The position numbers and the translations under genes are program-made. Source: Acidovorax sp. 106 (GTDB lineage: Bacteria > Pseudomonadota > Gammaproteobacteria > Burkholderiales > Burkholderiaceae_C). From it: DNA of 64,000 nucleotides. Positions 42,840 through 52,809 of the stretch are shown one piece after another (within the stretch, counting starts at the first letter, position 1; each line of letters opens with the position of its first letter). The stretch lies in contig NZ_RCCC01000001.1 in the NCBI RefSeq assembly GCF_003663825.1, forward strand, positions 4,782,501-4,846,500, in the 5' to 3' direction. Under the pieces are notes generated by a model that worked only from the letters and a program-made list of their open reading frames with translations, was not told where the DNA came from and searched no databases.

Positions 42840-44699
42840 TTAGTCGTCGAGCAACGACAGATCGCGCACAGCACCCTTGTCGGCCGACATGACCAGCTTG
42901 GCATAGGCCTTGAGCGCGGCAGACACCTTGCGAGGGCGGGGCTGCGCAGGCTTCCAGCCCAGCTTGTCCTGCTCCACACGCCGCGCTGCCAGCTCTTCGT
43001 CAGACACCAGCACGTTGATGCTGCGATTGGGAATATCGATGCGGATGCGGTCGCCATTGCGGACCAGGCCGATGGCGCCACCGGCTGCGGCTTCTGGAGA
43101 AGCGTGTCCGATGGACAAGCCCGAAGTACCGCCCGAGAAGCGGCCATCGGTCAGCAAAGCGCAGGCTTTGCCCAGGCCCTTGGACTTGATGTAGCTGGTG
43201 GGGTACAGCATTTCTTGCATGCCAGGGCCGCCCTTGGGGCCTTCGTAGCGCACGATGACCACGTCGCCCGCCTTGACCTTGTCGGCCAGGATGTTGGCCA
43301 CGGCTTCGTCCTGCGACTCCACCACATGGGCCGGCCCTTCAAACACGAGCAGGCTGTCATCCACACCCGCTGTTTTGACAACGCAACCGTTCAGTGCGAT
43401 GTTGCCGACCAGCACGGCCAAGCCGCCTTCTTTGCTGAAGGCATGCTCGATCGAGCGGATGCAGCCCTCAGAGCGGTCTGTGTCCAAGCTGGGCCAGCGT
43501 GCGGCTTGGCTGAATGCGACTTGCGTAGGAATGCCGCCGGGGCCGGCCATGTAGAAGGTCTTGACCGCGTCAGACGGGTTACGGGCAATGTCCCACTGGT
43601 CCAGCGCGTCTTTCATGGTCTTGCTGTGCACGGTAGCCAAGTCGGTGTGCAAGCGGCCAGCACGGTCCAGCTCGCCCAAAATACCCATGATGCCGCCCGC
43701 GCGGTGTACGTCTTCAATGTGGTACTTGTTGGTGTTGGGAGCGACCTTGCACAGCTGCGGCACGATCTTGGACATGCGGTCAATGTCGGCCATCGTGAAG
43801 TCGATTTCGGCCTCTTGCGCAATGGCGAGAATGTGCAGGATGGTGTTGGTGGAGCCGCCCATGGCGATATCCAATGCAATCGCATTCTCAAACGCCTTGA
43901 AGCCCATGGAGCGCGGCAGGATGCTGCTGTCATCTTCTTCGTAGTAGCGCTTGCACAGCTCTACCACCAGGTGACCGGCGCGCTTGAACAGTTGCTCGCG
44001 GTCGGCATGCGTAGCCACCACGGTGCCATTGCCAGGCAGGGACAAGCCCAGCGCTTCGGTCAGGCAGTTCATGGAGTTGGCGGTGAACATGCCAGAGCAG
44101 GAACCGCAGGTGGGGCACGCGGAGCGCTCCACTTCGGCCACATCCTCGTCGCTCACCTTGTCGTCCGCCGCCATCACCATGGCGTCGATCAGGTCGAGCT
44201 TCTTGAACTCGATCTTCTGGGTTGTGGGGTTGAGCAGCTTGACCTTGCCGGCTTCCATGGGGCCACCCGAGACGAACACCACAGGGATGTTCAACCGCAT
44301 CGCGGCCATCAGCATGCCGGGGGTGATCTTGTCGCAGTTGGAGATGCACACCATGGCATCGGCACAGTGCGCGTTGACCATGTATTCCACCGAGTCGGCA
44401 ATGATGTCGCGGCTGGGCAGCGAGTACAGCATGCCGTCATGGCCCATGGCAATGCCGTCGTCCACGGCGATGGTGTTGAACTCTTTGGCCACACCGCCTG
44501 CCGCCTCGATCTCTCGCGCCACCAGCTGGCCCAGGTCCTTGAGGTGAACGTGGCCGGGCACAAACTGGGTGAACGAGTTGACCACCGCAATGATCGGCTT
44601 GCTGAAGTCGTCGTCCTTCATGCCGGTGGCACGCCACAGCGAGCGGGCACCAGCCATGTTGCGACCAGCGGTGGAGGTTTTGGAGCGGTAAGCGGGCAT
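42840..44699 (-). CDS. ilvD: Dihydroxy-acid dehydratase
   Basis: A 619-residue enzyme of valine/isoleucine synthesis that dehydrates 2,3-dihydroxy acids. Cluster cysteines are in [12 protein letters not shown] (~120-131) and [20 protein letters not shown] (~194-213). The Mg-binding DDG motif ([13 protein letters not shown]) and C-terminal [20 protein letters not shown] are intact. The length matches the longer [4Fe-4S] class. ATG 44699 ([20 protein letters not shown]) is the usual start; the frame to 44783 is open but atypical. Confidence 0.97.
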   Translation of the reverse strand: MPAYRSKTSTAGRNMAGARSLWRATGMKDDDFSKPIIAVVNSFTQFVPGHVHLKDLGQLVAREIEAAGGVAKEFNTIAVDDGIAMGHDGMLYSLPSRDIIADSVEYMVNAHCADAMVCISNCDKITPGMLMAAMRLNIPVVFVSGGPMEAGKVKLLNPTTQKIEFKKLDLIDAMVMAADDKVSDEDVAEVERSACPTCGSCSGMFTANSMNCLTEALGLSLPGNGTVVATHADREQLFKRAGHLVVELCKRYYEEDDSSILPRSMGFKAFENAIALDIAMGGSTNTILHILAIAQEAEIDFTMADIDRMSKIVPQLCKVAPNTNKYHIEDVHRAGGIMGILGELDRAGRLHTDLATVHSKTMKDALDQWDIARNPSDAVKTFYMAGPGGIPTQVAFSQAARWPSLDTDRSEGCIRSIEHAFSKEGGLAVLVGNIALNGCVVKTAGVDDSLLVFEGPAHVVESQDEAVANILADKVKAGDVVIVRYEGPKGGPGMQEMLYPTSYIKSKGLGKACALLTDGRFSGGTSGLSIGHASPEAAAGGAIGLVRNGDRIRIDIPNRSINVLVSDEELAARRVEQDKLGWKPAQPRPRKVSAALKAYAKLVMSADKGAVRDLSLLDD

Positions 44700-44830
44700 C
44701 GTGATGTCGGTTGAAGTGTTTGTAGGAGGAAGCCAGGGCCAGAAGGCGGCGGGCGAATTATCCTCCAGCACAACCAACAGCACCGGCGGCAGGGGCGATC
44801 GCTAACCCTGAGCCTTTGGGTGTTTCAGGC

Positions 44831-44857
44831 GCAGGGGCTGAGCGCGCCAGCCCCTGC
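44831..44857. terminator. Hairpin after the Trp-rich protein gene
   Basis: GCAGGGGCTG / CAGCCCCTGC is a perfect 10-bp stem with a 7-base loop, ending 10 bp beyond the stop of the minus-strand Trp-rich gene. It lacks a T tract, so rho-independent action is not certain. Confidence 0.6.
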
Positions 44858-44867
44858 CCTTGTCGAA

Positions 44868-45110
44868 TTACCTGGGCTTGCGCGGACGCATGCCCAGGGC
44901 TTCTTTGTTTTTATTGATGCGGTCTTTCTTGCGCTCGTCCATTTTTTCCATGGCTTTGCGCTTGGTGTAGCCTGTGGCATCGGCCCACCACCACCACGCC
45001 GCAGTAGCGCCGAAAGAACCCACAATCACCCACCAGGACCAGGTGGCTACGGGCCCGATCTCCAGATACTTGAGTAACAGCAGCAGCAGCGAAACGCCTA
45101 AAAGATACAT
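44868..45110 (-). CDS. Small Trp-rich membrane protein (TIGR04438-like)
   Basis: An 80-residue protein with two membrane helices, MYLLGVSLLLLLLKYLEIGP and WSWWVIVGSFGATAAWWWWA, then ADATGYTKRKAMEKMDERKK and a basic tail. This matches the small Trp-rich proteins (TIGR04438) found across Burkholderiales; their function is unknown. GGGGGAG precedes ATG 45110. It is divergent from a cytochrome c gene. Confidence 0.85.
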   Translation of the reverse strand: MYLLGVSLLLLLLKYLEIGPVATWSWWVIVGSFGATAAWWWWADATGYTKRKAMEKMDERKKDRINKNKEALGMRPRKPR

Positions 45111-45144
45111 AGCAAGCTCCCCCAAAAGATGCGATTTGCGTTCC

Positions 45145-45185
45145 TTGACCGAAGACAAATTTTGGTCAACCCACGTCACTACAAT
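45145..45185 (+). promoter_or_regulatory. Promoter region of the cytochrome c gene with inverted repeat
   Basis: TTGACC (45145-45150) and GGTCAA (45164-45169) form an inverted repeat, 11 bp upstream of TACAAT (45180-45185), a good -10. No -35 at normal spacing is present, so an activator bound to the repeat may be needed. The spacing does not fit FNR. Confidence 0.5.
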
Positions 45186-45226
45186 CGCGTTGAAAGAACT
45201 GTAACCCAACCACAGGAAAACCCACC

Positions 45227-45532
45227 ATGAAACGTGCCCTGATCACCATCGCCATGACGCTTGCCGTTGCAGCCCCCGCCATGGCCGACCAAGCCCTGGC
45301 CACTTCCAAGAACTGCATGGCTTGTCATGCGGTCGACAAGAAGCTGGTGGGTCCTTCCTACAAAGATGTCGCCGCCAAGTACGCTGGTCAAAAAGACGCT
45401 GCAGACAAGTTGGCCGCCAAGATCATCAAGGGTGGCTCTGGCGTGTGGGGCCCCGTGCCCATGCCCGCCAACGCCCAAGTCAATGAAGCAGAGGCCAAGA
45501 AGCTGGCTGCCTGGGTTCTGACACAGAAGTAA
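45227..45532 (+). CDS. Class I cytochrome c (c551/c-type, small periplasmic)
   Basis: A 101-residue protein with a signal peptide (MKRALITIAMTLAVAAPAMA, cleaved after AMA) and one haem site, KNCMACHAVDKKLVGPSYKD. The axial methionine is in VWGPVPMPANAQV. Mature size is about 81 residues, like cytochrome c551/c552, which carries electrons to terminal oxidases; the cbb3 oxidase encoded earlier in the window is a plausible acceptor. A clear terminator follows. Confidence 0.95.
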   Translation: MKRALITIAMTLAVAAPAMADQALATSKNCMACHAVDKKLVGPSYKDVAAKYAGQKDAADKLAAKIIKGGSGVWGPVPMPANAQVNEAEAKKLAAWVLTQK

Positions 45533-45568
45533 GCCCTGTGGTCCTGCCGTGGGGCTTGCCCCACGCAG

Positions 45569-45606
45569 CAAAAAGCCGCACACCATCAAGGTTGTGCGGC
45601 TTTTTG
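45569..45606 (+). terminator. Rho-independent terminator of the cytochrome c gene
   Basis: AAAAAGCCGCACA / TGTGCGGCTTTTT form a long stem around an 11-base loop with a T5 tail. It ends the cytochrome c transcript and also faces the convergent gene. Confidence 0.9.
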
Positions 45607-45640
45607 CTTTGCAGGCCGTGTGCTTTTGGCCAGCGCCCGT

Positions 45641-46105
45641 TTACTCCGTCGCGCCTGGCCCGCCAACCAAGCGCTGCTCCAGTTGTCCCACATAAGCCGC
45701 AGTGGTGTTGTCCGACTCTTGCGCACGCGCGGCCAAGCGGGTTTCCAGGCTGTCGAGCCGTGCCATCACAGTGGTGTGCCCTTGTGAGTGCTGGTTTTCT
45801 AAAAACGCACGCAACTCGGTAAACCGAGAGGCTTCCGCCTTGTCAGCCAGTTCACGCTGCGCCTGCATCTCTTTGGTGTGGCGGCGGGTCTCCAGCAATA
45901 CCGAGCCCTGAAGCGATAGGACGTACGCCACCAGCAGCACACCCAGCAACGAGGTCAGCCCCAGCATGAGCAAGCCCAGCGGGGCATCGAAAGTGGTCAA
46001 CCCCACAGACACGGCAGAAACGACCGAGAGAGCCTCCCAGTTGAGCGCTGCCAGACTGGTAATGGCCACGATGATGAAGAGCAGCACGGTAGAAAGCATT
46101 TTCAC
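45641..46105 (-). CDS. Two-helix membrane protein with cytoplasmic coiled coil
   Basis: A 154-residue protein starting at GTG 46105, which has AAGGA eight bases upstream. Helices lie at ~4-25 and ~43-66. The rest is a charged helix (RRHTKEMQAQRELADKAEAS, then RFTELRAFLENQHSQGHTTV) likely to form a coiled coil. It resembles Burkholderiales proteins often annotated loosely as LapA-like or signal-transduction membrane proteins; I cannot assign a function. Confidence 0.75.
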   Translation of the reverse strand: MKMLSTVLLFIIVAITSLAALNWEALSVVSAVSVGLTTFDAPLGLLMLGLTSLLGVLLVAYVLSLQGSVLLETRRHTKEMQAQRELADKAEASRFTELRAFLENQHSQGHTTVMARLDSLETRLAARAQESDNTTAAYVGQLEQRLVGGPGATE

Positions 46106-46343
46106 GGTAAGTCCTTTCAATGCGAGAAGTGTGCCTGCCGCCCCCCCCCCCGCGGGTATGACAGGCCATGGCGCATGGTTGCACGCCGCCCGGCACAGAG
46201 AGCCAAAACACTTTCACATGATTTTTGCCAATGCGAAGACTTGGTTTGCGCGGATGACTCCACGCTGGCGGGCGGGCTTGATCGGGGCATCCTACCGTGC
46301 CTGCGGGCTGGTCTTGGCAAAGCAATGTATCTGCCAAGGGCAT

Positions 46344-46376
46344 AAAAAAAGCGCCTGATGCTCAGGCGCTTTTTAA
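46344..46376. terminator. Rho-independent terminator beyond acs-like tail sequence
   Basis: AAAAAGCGCCTGA / TCAGGCGCTTTTT with a 3-base loop, flanked by A and T runs, is active in both directions. It lies 17 bp past a stop codon that closes an acs-like C-terminal coding remnant on the minus strand. Confidence 0.9.
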
Positions 46377-46393
46377 AGGGTGTGACCCCGCGG

Positions 46394-46440
46394 TCAGTTG
46401 GTCTGCAACAGTTGGTCCAGGATGGCGGGATGCTGTGGCC
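46394..46440 (-). pseudogene. Second copy of an acs-like 3' coding tail
   Basis: On the minus strand this reads PQHPAILDQLLQTN and a stop, against [12 protein letters not shown] and a stop at the end of the intact acs gene 246 bp upstream. Only the last ~14 codons resemble acs; there is no start or body. A terminator follows, as expected for a former gene end. Confidence 0.65.
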
Positions 46441-46456
46441 ACAGGTGTCCACAAAC

Positions 46457-46510
46457 CCTGCGAGCGCTGCGCGCTGGCGCGGCATAGACGGAGCCCTCTG
46501 GATCAGCTGG
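46457..46510 (+). repeat. Direct repeat A near the acs end
   Basis: It carries AGCGCTGCGCGCTGGCGC followed by GG.GCC..CTGGATCA. The same series recurs at 46594-46647 across the acs stop codon, 137 bp away, with roughly three quarters of positions identical. Confidence 0.75.
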
Positions 46511-46593
46511 GCTTGACTTCGATTACCGGCGGTAAGTGATCGGCCCGAGTTTTGTGGTCACGTCACATCGCTGCGCGATATGAGTGCCCCAAG

Positions 46594-46647
46594 CTCCGCA
46601 AGCGCTGCGCGCTGGCGCCGTTGTACGGCGCCTCCTGGATCAATTGG
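46594..46647 (+). repeat. Direct repeat B across the acs stop codon
   Basis: It matches repeat A and includes the acs TGA (46640-46642, minus strand). It also contains a compact hairpin GGCGCCG / CGGCGCC at 46613-46631. Confidence 0.75.
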
Positions 46648-46666
46648 CCTTGGCCAATTGATCCAG
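46635..46666. repeat. Perfect 15-bp inverted repeat spanning the acs stop codon
   Basis: CTGGATCAATTGGCC and GGCCAATTGATCCAG are exact complements separated by TT. The codons for LDQLAKAN and the stop make up most of it. It could form a strong mRNA hairpin or a cruciform, and may act as a termination or stability element at the end of acs. Confidence 0.9.
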
Positions 46667-48634
46667 AATTGCGGGGTTTTCCAGCGTGCTGGTGTCCTGC
46701 GTGATCGCCTCGCCCTTGGCAATGCTGCGCAGCAGGCGGCGCATGATCTTGCCGCTGCGGGTCTTGGGCAGGTTGTCGCCGAAACGGATGTCCTTGGGCT
46801 TGGCGATGGGACCAATCTCCTTGGCCACCCAGTTGCGCAGTTCGTTGGCGATCTGCTTGGCCTCTTCGCCCGTAGGGCGCGAGCGCTTGAGCACCACAAA
46901 CGCGCAGATGGCCTCGCCGGTCACGTCGTCGGGACGGCCCACCACGGCGGCTTCGGCCACCAGGTCGGTCTTGGACACCAAGGCCGATTCGATCTCCATC
47001 GTGCCCATGCGGTGGCCCGACACGTTCAGCACGTCGTCGATGCGGCCGGTGATGCGGAAGTAGCCGCGGTCCGCACTGCGCACCGCGCCATCACCCGCCA
47101 GATAGTAGCCCTTGAGTTCTTCGGGGAAGTAGCTCTTTTTGAAGCGCTCGGGGTCGTTCCAGATCGTGCGGATCATGCTGGGCCAGGGGCGCTTGATTAC
47201 CAAAATACCGCCCGTCCCATTGGGAATGTCGTTCCCCATTTCGTCCACGATGGCGGCGGTGATGCCCGGCAGAGGCAACGTACAGCTGCCGGGCACCAGG
47301 GGCGTGGCACCAGGCAGCGGGGTGATGACGTGCCCACCGGTCTCGGTCTGCCAGAAGGTGTCCACGATGGGGCAACGCTCGCCGCCGACGTTCTTGTGGT
47401 ACCACATCCAGGCTTCGGGGTTGATGGGTTCGCCAACGCTACCCAGAATGCGCAGGCTCGACAGATCAGAGCGCGCAGGGTGCACTGCCTCGTCGGCTTC
47501 GGCCGCTTTGATGAGCGAGCGAATGGCCGTAGGGGCGGTGTAGAAGATGGTGCACTTGTGGCGCTCGATCATCTGCCAGAAGCGGCCCGCGTTCGGGAAG
47601 GTGGGAATGCCTTCAAAGATGATCTGCGTGGCGCCTGCCGCCAGCGGGCCGTAGGCGACGTAGGTGTGGCCTGTGATCCAGCCGATGTCGGCCGTGCACC
47701 AGAACACGTCGTCCGCACGCAGGTCAAACGTCCAGTCCATGGTCATCTTGGCCCACAGCAGGTAGCCGCCGGTGCTGTGCTGCACGCCCTTGGGCTTGCC
47801 GGTGGAGCCGCTGGTGTAGAGGATGAACAGCGGGTGCTCAGCCCCCACAGCCACAGGGGCACATTCGGTGCTTTGTCCTGCCAGTGCTTCGGCAAAGGTC
47901 TTGTCGCGCCCGGCCACCATGTTGCAGGCCGTGGCCGTGCGCTGGTACACAAACACATTGCGAATGGTGTCGCAGCCGCCCATGGCCAGGGCTTCGTCGA
48001 TGATGGATTTGAGGGGCAGTTCCTTGCCACCACGCATCTGGTAGTTGGCGGTGATGACAGCCACGGCACCAGCGTCGATGATGCGCTCGTGCACGGCCTT
48101 GGCGCTGAAGCCGCCAAACACCACACTGTGCGTAGCACCGATGCGGGCGCAGGCCTGCATGGCGATCACGCCCTCGATGGTCATGGGCATGTAGATCAGC
48201 ACGCGGTCGCCCTTGGCTACGCCATGGGCCTTGAGCGCGTTGGCGAACTGGCTCACGCGGGCCAGTAGCTCTTTGTAGGTGATCTTGGTGACGGTGCCGT
48301 CATCGGCTTCGAAGACGATGGCCGTCTTATTTTCCGTGGGCGTGCCAATGTGCTTGTCCAGGCAATTGGCGCTGGCGTTTAACTCGCCATCGTCAAACCA
48401 GCGGAAGAACGGGGCATTGGACTCGTCCAGCGTGCGGGTGAAAGGCTTTGACCACTGCACATTGGCACGCGCCTGCTTGGCCCAGAAGCCTTCGAAATCG
48501 GTTTCGGCTTCTTTGCACAGCGCCTCATAACCGGCCATGCCGGAAATGCGCGCCGCCTTGACGATGACGTCGGACGGTGGAAACACGCGGTTTTCAACCA
48601 ACACAGACTCGATCGCGGATGTTGATGCACTCAT
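46640..48634 (-). CDS. acs: Acetyl-CoA synthetase
   Basis: A 664-residue AMP-forming ligase that makes acetyl-CoA from acetate. It has the ACAS N-terminal domain, the phosphate loop [20 protein letters not shown] (~271-290), the acetate-specific tryptophan in [20 protein letters not shown] (~420-439), [20 protein letters not shown] (~527-546) and the acetylatable lysine in [14 protein letters not shown] (~618-631). AGGAGA precedes ATG 48634. It would also feed on the acetyl-CoA economy of the malonate cluster. The C-terminus is embedded in an inverted repeat. Confidence 0.97.
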   Translation of the reverse strand: MSASTSAIESVLVENRVFPPSDVIVKAARISGMAGYEALCKEAETDFEGFWAKQARANVQWSKPFTRTLDESNAPFFRWFDDGELNASANCLDKHIGTPTENKTAIVFEADDGTVTKITYKELLARVSQFANALKAHGVAKGDRVLIYMPMTIEGVIAMQACARIGATHSVVFGGFSAKAVHERIIDAGAVAVITANYQMRGGKELPLKSIIDEALAMGGCDTIRNVFVYQRTATACNMVAGRDKTFAEALAGQSTECAPVAVGAEHPLFILYTSGSTGKPKGVQHSTGGYLLWAKMTMDWTFDLRADDVFWCTADIGWITGHTYVAYGPLAAGATQIIFEGIPTFPNAGRFWQMIERHKCTIFYTAPTAIRSLIKAAEADEAVHPARSDLSSLRILGSVGEPINPEAWMWYHKNVGGERCPIVDTFWQTETGGHVITPLPGATPLVPGSCTLPLPGITAAIVDEMGNDIPNGTGGILVIKRPWPSMIRTIWNDPERFKKSYFPEELKGYYLAGDGAVRSADRGYFRITGRIDDVLNVSGHRMGTMEIESALVSKTDLVAEAAVVGRPDDVTGEAICAFVVLKRSRPTGEEAKQIANELRNWVAKEIGPIAKPKDIRFGDNLPKTRSGKIMRRLLRSIAKGEAITQDTSTLENPAILDQLAKAN

Positions 48635-48809
48635 GGTGTTGTCTCCTGGGTCATTGGAATAAGAATTGGCAGCTACTGTCTTCTGCGGCACTTACATGCT
48701 ACTGACTTGCCAGGGCAGATCCGGGTTGGGGTTAGCCCTTGGTTGTGAGGGCTGTCACGGCTCGCCCCTAGAATCGCGCGGTTTCTTCCTTCACCCTACG
48801 CAGGCAAGC

Positions 48810-49409
48810 ATGTCCACCCAAAAGCCAAAAAATAACGCGCCATTGCGCCCCCTAGCTTCCATTATTTTTGCCAGCCGCTGGCTACAGCTGCCCCTGTACC
48901 TGGGATTGATTCTGGCGCAGGCGGTGTATGTCTTCCATTTCTGGGTGGAACTGGTCCACCTGGTGGAAGCCGCCTTTGGCAACACCGCTGCCCTCAAGCA
49001 ACTGGTCACCAGCATTGGCTACAAGAGTGACTTTGAGGTCACGGCGCTCAACGAAACCATCATCATGCTGGTGGTACTGGCGCTGATTGACGTGGTGATG
49101 ATCTCCAACCTGCTCATCATGGTGATTGTGGGTGGCTACGAAACTTTCGTATCGCGCTTGCACCTGGAAGAGCATCCAGACCAGCCCGAATGGCTGAGCC
49201 ACGTGAACGCCTCGGTGCTCAAAGTGAAGTTGGCCACGGCGATCATCGGTATCAGCTCCATCCACCTGCTCAAGACCTTCATCAACGCGGCCAACTATGA
49301 CCTCAAGGTACTGATGTGGCAAACCATCATCCATGTGGCATTTTTGTTGAGCGCCTTGGCCATTGCGTGGACGGATCGCTTGATGTCCCACTCCGGCGAT
49401 AAGCACTGA
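48810..49409 (+). CDS. UPF0114/YqhA family membrane protein
   Basis: A 199-residue inner-membrane protein with about four helices. It has the family stretch FASRWLQLPLYLGLILAQAV (~21-40), LNETIIMLVVLALIDVVMIS (~81-100) and VIVGGYETFVSRL (~107-119), matching the YqhA/TIGR00645 family. Function unknown. ATG 48810 is chosen because it precedes the conserved region by a normal polar leader; the frame opens at 48666 but has no supporting signal. It is divergent from acs. Confidence 0.88.
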   Translation: MSTQKPKNNAPLRPLASIIFASRWLQLPLYLGLILAQAVYVFHFWVELVHLVEAAFGNTAALKQLVTSIGYKSDFEVTALNETIIMLVVLALIDVVMISNLLIMVIVGGYETFVSRLHLEEHPDQPEWLSHVNASVLKVKLATAIIGISSIHLLKTFINAANYDLKVLMWQTIIHVAFLLSALAIAWTDRLMSHSGDKH

Positions 49410-49475
49410 CAGCTCGTCCAACTTTGCTTTCGGGAAGGCATGCATGCTGACCAAGCCAGCAGCCGACCCGATACG

Positions 49476-50879
49476 TCACACCATGCTGCGCGGCACCACC
49501 CAGGCATCAAACTCCTGGGCCGTGACATAGCCGGAGGCCAGCGCGGCCTCTCGCAAGCTGATTCCGTCCTTGTGCGCCGCCTTGGCAATGGCTGCGGCCT
49601 TGTCGTAACCGATGTGGGGGTTAAGCGCAGTCACCAGCATCAGCGACTGCTCGACCAACGCTTCTATCCGCTCATGGTTAGGCTCTATGCCGCAGGCGCA
49701 ATGCTTGTCAAAACTGACCATGCCGTCGGCCAGCAGGCGAACACTCTGCAAAAAGTTGTGGATCACCATGGGACGGAACACATTGAGCTCGAAATTGCCC
49801 GATGCCCCGCCCACCCCAACCGCCACATCGTTGCCCATGACCTGAGCGCAGAGCATGGTCAAGGCCTCGCACTGCGTCGGGTTCACCTTGCCCGGCATGA
49901 TGGATGAACCCGGCTCGTTTTCGGGGATGGATATCTCGCCCAGCCCGCTGCGCGGACCACTGGCCAGCCAACGCACGTCATTGGCAATCTTCATCAGGCT
50001 GGCCGCTAGCCCCTTCAGCGCACCATGGGCCTGCACCAGCGCGTCGCAGCTGGCCAGGGCTTCAAACTTGTTGGGGGCCGTCACCAGGTTCAACCCGGTC
50101 AAGTCAGCCAGCTCTTTGGCCACCGCCTGCGCGTAGCCTGCGGGGGCATTCAAGCCAGTACCCACGGCCGTGCCGCCCAAGGCCAGCTCACACAAATGGG
50201 GCAGCGCCGCGCGAACATGGCGCTCGGAATGCTCCAGCTGCGCCACCCATCCCGACACCTCTTGCCCCAATGTGAGCGGGGTTGCATCCTGCAAGTGCGT
50301 GCGACCAATTTTCACGATGTCCGCAAACGCCTCGGCCTTGGCGGCCAACGTCATGCGCAGCGCATGCAGGGCTGGTAGCAATTTGTGAATCAGTGCATCC
50401 ACTGCAGCCAGGTGCATCGCGGTAGGGAAAACGTCGTTGCTCGACTGGCTCTTGTTCACATCGTCGTTGGGGTGCACCAGCCGCCCTTCCCCACGCGGGC
50501 CGCTGAGCAACTCGCTCGCCCGGTTGGCAAGCACCTCATTCATGTTCATGTTGGTCTGGGTGCCCGACCCGGTTTGCCACACCACCAGCGGAAACTCCTC
50601 TTCGTGCGCACCGGCCATCACTTCATCGCACGCCGCCACGATGGCCGTGGTGCGTGTGGCATCCAGCAAACCCAAGCTATGGTTCACATACGCACTTGCA
50701 CGCTTGACCTGGGCCAGCGCCCGGATGAGCTCAGGGGCCATGCGCTCGCCCGAGATGGCAAAGTGCTGCAATGAGCGTTGGGTTTGCGCCCCCCACAACC
50801 GCCGTGCAGGCACGTCGATGGGGCCAAAAGTGTCGCGTTCCGTGCGGTAGGCCGATGCTTTGCCGTTGTGCAGTGTCAT
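49476..50879 (-). CDS. fumC: Fumarate hydratase class II
   Basis: A 467-residue oxygen-stable fumarase of the aspartase/fumarase superfamily, interconverting fumarate and malate. It has the SS-loop signature [15 protein letters not shown] (~320-334), the N-terminal [20 protein letters not shown] (~103-122) and the catalytic-His region [16 protein letters not shown] (~188-203). It is divergent from the class I fumarase gene, so iron-independent and iron-dependent isozymes are encoded side by side. Confidence 0.96.
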   Translation of the reverse strand: MTLHNGKASAYRTERDTFGPIDVPARRLWGAQTQRSLQHFAISGERMAPELIRALAQVKRASAYVNHSLGLLDATRTTAIVAACDEVMAGAHEEEFPLVVWQTGSGTQTNMNMNEVLANRASELLSGPRGEGRLVHPNDDVNKSQSSNDVFPTAMHLAAVDALIHKLLPALHALRMTLAAKAEAFADIVKIGRTHLQDATPLTLGQEVSGWVAQLEHSERHVRAALPHLCELALGGTAVGTGLNAPAGYAQAVAKELADLTGLNLVTAPNKFEALASCDALVQAHGALKGLAASLMKIANDVRWLASGPRSGLGEISIPENEPGSSIMPGKVNPTQCEALTMLCAQVMGNDVAVGVGGASGNFELNVFRPMVIHNFLQSVRLLADGMVSFDKHCACGIEPNHERIEALVEQSLMLVTALNPHIGYDKAAAIAKAAHKDGISLREAALASGYVTAQEFDAWVVPRSMV

Positions 50880-51057
50880 GTGCGTGATCCTGGCTTGCTA
50901 GTAAAGGACGGTACCCAGCATAACCAGTCCAATGCATGGCACACAAGCCCGCGGCTCAAAGCAGCCCCCAAGGCCACCAGACAACCCTGACAGAACCACG
51001 CAAGCCCGCAGAGGGATAATCGAAGGCTGTCGATTTCATCCCCACAAACTTCCAGCC

Positions 51058-52626
51058 ATGACCACGACATCCATTCGCCAAGAAGACCTGATCGAATCCA
51101 TTGCCGGCGCACTGCAGTACATCAGCTACTACCACCCCACCGACTACATCGCCCACCTGGCCCGCGCCTACGAGCGTGAAAAGAGTCCGGCAGCCAAGGA
51201 TGCGATTGCGCAGATCCTGACCAACAGCAAGATGAGCGCCACCGGCCAGCGCCCCATCTGCCAGGACACCGGCATCGTCAACGTCTTCCTGAAAGTGGGC
51301 ATGGACGTGCGCTGGGATGGCTTCACCGGAAGTCTAGACGACGCCATCAACGAAGGTGTGCGCCGTGGCTACAACCACCCTGACAACACGCTGCGCGCCT
51401 CGGTCGTGGCCGACCCGCAGTTCGCACGCAAAAACACCAAGGACAACACCCCCGCCGTGATCTTCACCGAGATCGTGCCCGGCAACACCGTGGACATCAC
51501 CGTGGCGGCCAAGGGTGGCGGCTCGGAGAACAAGTCCAAGATGTACATGCTCAACCCCGGCGACAACGTGGTGGACTGGGTGCTCAAGACTGTTCCCACC
51601 ATGGGCGCTGGCTGGTGCCCGCCCGGCATGCTGGGCATCGGTATTGGCGGCACGGCCGAGAAGGCGGTGCTCATGGCCAAGGAAAGCCTGATGGACGACC
51701 TGGACATGTACGAACTGCAGGCCAAGGCCGAAGCCGCCAAGACCGGCGGCCCCGCACTCGATAAGGTCGAGGAGCTGCGCCTGGAGCTGTTTGAAAAGGT
51801 CAACGCCCTGGGCATCGGCGCGCAGGGCCTGGGCGGCCTGACCACTGTGCTGGACGTCAAGATCAAGATGTACCCCACGCACGCAGCCAGCAAGCCGATT
51901 GCGATGATCCCCAACTGTGCGGCCACGCGCCACGCGCATTTCGTGATGGACGGCTCAGGCCCCGTGTACCTCACGCCCCCCAGCCTGGACCTGTGGCCCA
52001 ACGTGAACTGGGCGCCCGACTACAACAAGAGCAAGAAGGTCAACCTCGACACGCTGACCAAAGAAGAAGTGGCCAGCTGGAAGCCCGGCGACACGCTGCT
52101 GCTCAACGGCAAGATGCTGACCGGCCGCGATGCCGCGCACAAGCGCATCCAGGACATGCTGGCCAAGGGCGAGAAGCTGCCCGTGGACTTCACCAACCGC
52201 ATCATTTACTACGTGGGCCCCGTGGACCCGGTGAAGAACGAGGCCGTGGGCCCTGCAGGCCCGACCACTGCCACACGCATGGACGGGTTCACCGAGATGA
52301 TGCTGGCCCAGACCGGCCTGATCGCCATGGTGGGCAAGGCCGAGCGCGGCCCGGTCGCCATCGAGGCCATCAAGAAGCACCAGAGCGCCTACCTCATGGC
52401 CGTGGGCGGCGCCGCCTACTTGGTCAGCAAGGCCATCAAGACCGCCAAGGTCGTGGGCTTTGCCGACCTTGGCATGGAAGCCATCTATGAATTTGACGTG
52501 GTGGACATGCCCGTGACCGTGGCCGTGGATGCCGGCGGCACCAGTGCCCACATCACGGGCCCAGCCGAATGGCAAAAGCGCATCGCCTCGGGCGAGTTCA
52601 AGGGCATTGAAGTAGCCGCAGCCTGA
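51058..52626 (+). CDS. fumA: Fumarate hydratase class I (iron-sulfur)
   Basis: A 522-residue [4Fe-4S] fumarase with fused alpha and beta domains. Cluster cysteines are in GQRPICQDTGIVNVFLKVGM (~62-81), WCPPGMLGIGIGGTAEKAV (~184-202) and IPNCAATRHAHFVMDGSGPV (~283-302). The beta domain (~330-520) carries TTATRMDGFTEMMLAQTGLI. This type is oxygen- and iron-sensitive, complementing divergent fumC. ATG 51058 begins MTTTSIRQEDLIESIAGALQ, the family start. A compact terminator follows. Confidence 0.95.
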   Translation: MTTTSIRQEDLIESIAGALQYISYYHPTDYIAHLARAYEREKSPAAKDAIAQILTNSKMSATGQRPICQDTGIVNVFLKVGMDVRWDGFTGSLDDAINEGVRRGYNHPDNTLRASVVADPQFARKNTKDNTPAVIFTEIVPGNTVDITVAAKGGGSENKSKMYMLNPGDNVVDWVLKTVPTMGAGWCPPGMLGIGIGGTAEKAVLMAKESLMDDLDMYELQAKAEAAKTGGPALDKVEELRLELFEKVNALGIGAQGLGGLTTVLDVKIKMYPTHAASKPIAMIPNCAATRHAHFVMDGSGPVYLTPPSLDLWPNVNWAPDYNKSKKVNLDTLTKEEVASWKPGDTLLLNGKMLTGRDAAHKRIQDMLAKGEKLPVDFTNRIIYYVGPVDPVKNEAVGPAGPTTATRMDGFTEMMLAQTGLIAMVGKAERGPVAIEAIKKHQSAYLMAVGGAAYLVSKAIKTAKVVGFADLGMEAIYEFDVVDMPVTVAVDAGGTSAHITGPAEWQKRIASGEFKGIEVAAA

Positions 52627-52680
52627 TGCCTTGGGCCGCCGGGGCACAACTTCACTGCGAGCCCTGAGAACGCCCCCCAC

Positions 52681-52706
52681 AAAACCGCCTTCGGGCGGTT
52701 TTTTCA
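52681..52706 (+). terminator. Rho-independent terminator of the class I fumarase gene
   Basis: AAAACCGCC TTC GGGCGGTTTTTT: a short GC stem with a T6 tail, 55 bp after the stop. Confidence 0.88.
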
Positions 52707-52809
52707 CATCCTTTCGACGGACTCGTGGACTGAAAACGGCACACCAGCGCAGCAGCCCCGTCTTTCCTACAATCCACGGCTTGTCTAACTGCCAGAGCTT
52801 GATTCCACG

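Noticed and set aside
43104..44714. 536-codon frame opposite ilvD
   Set aside because: Composition (HDHV/QAVH-rich) and complete overlap with a certain ilvD gene mark it as a shadow.
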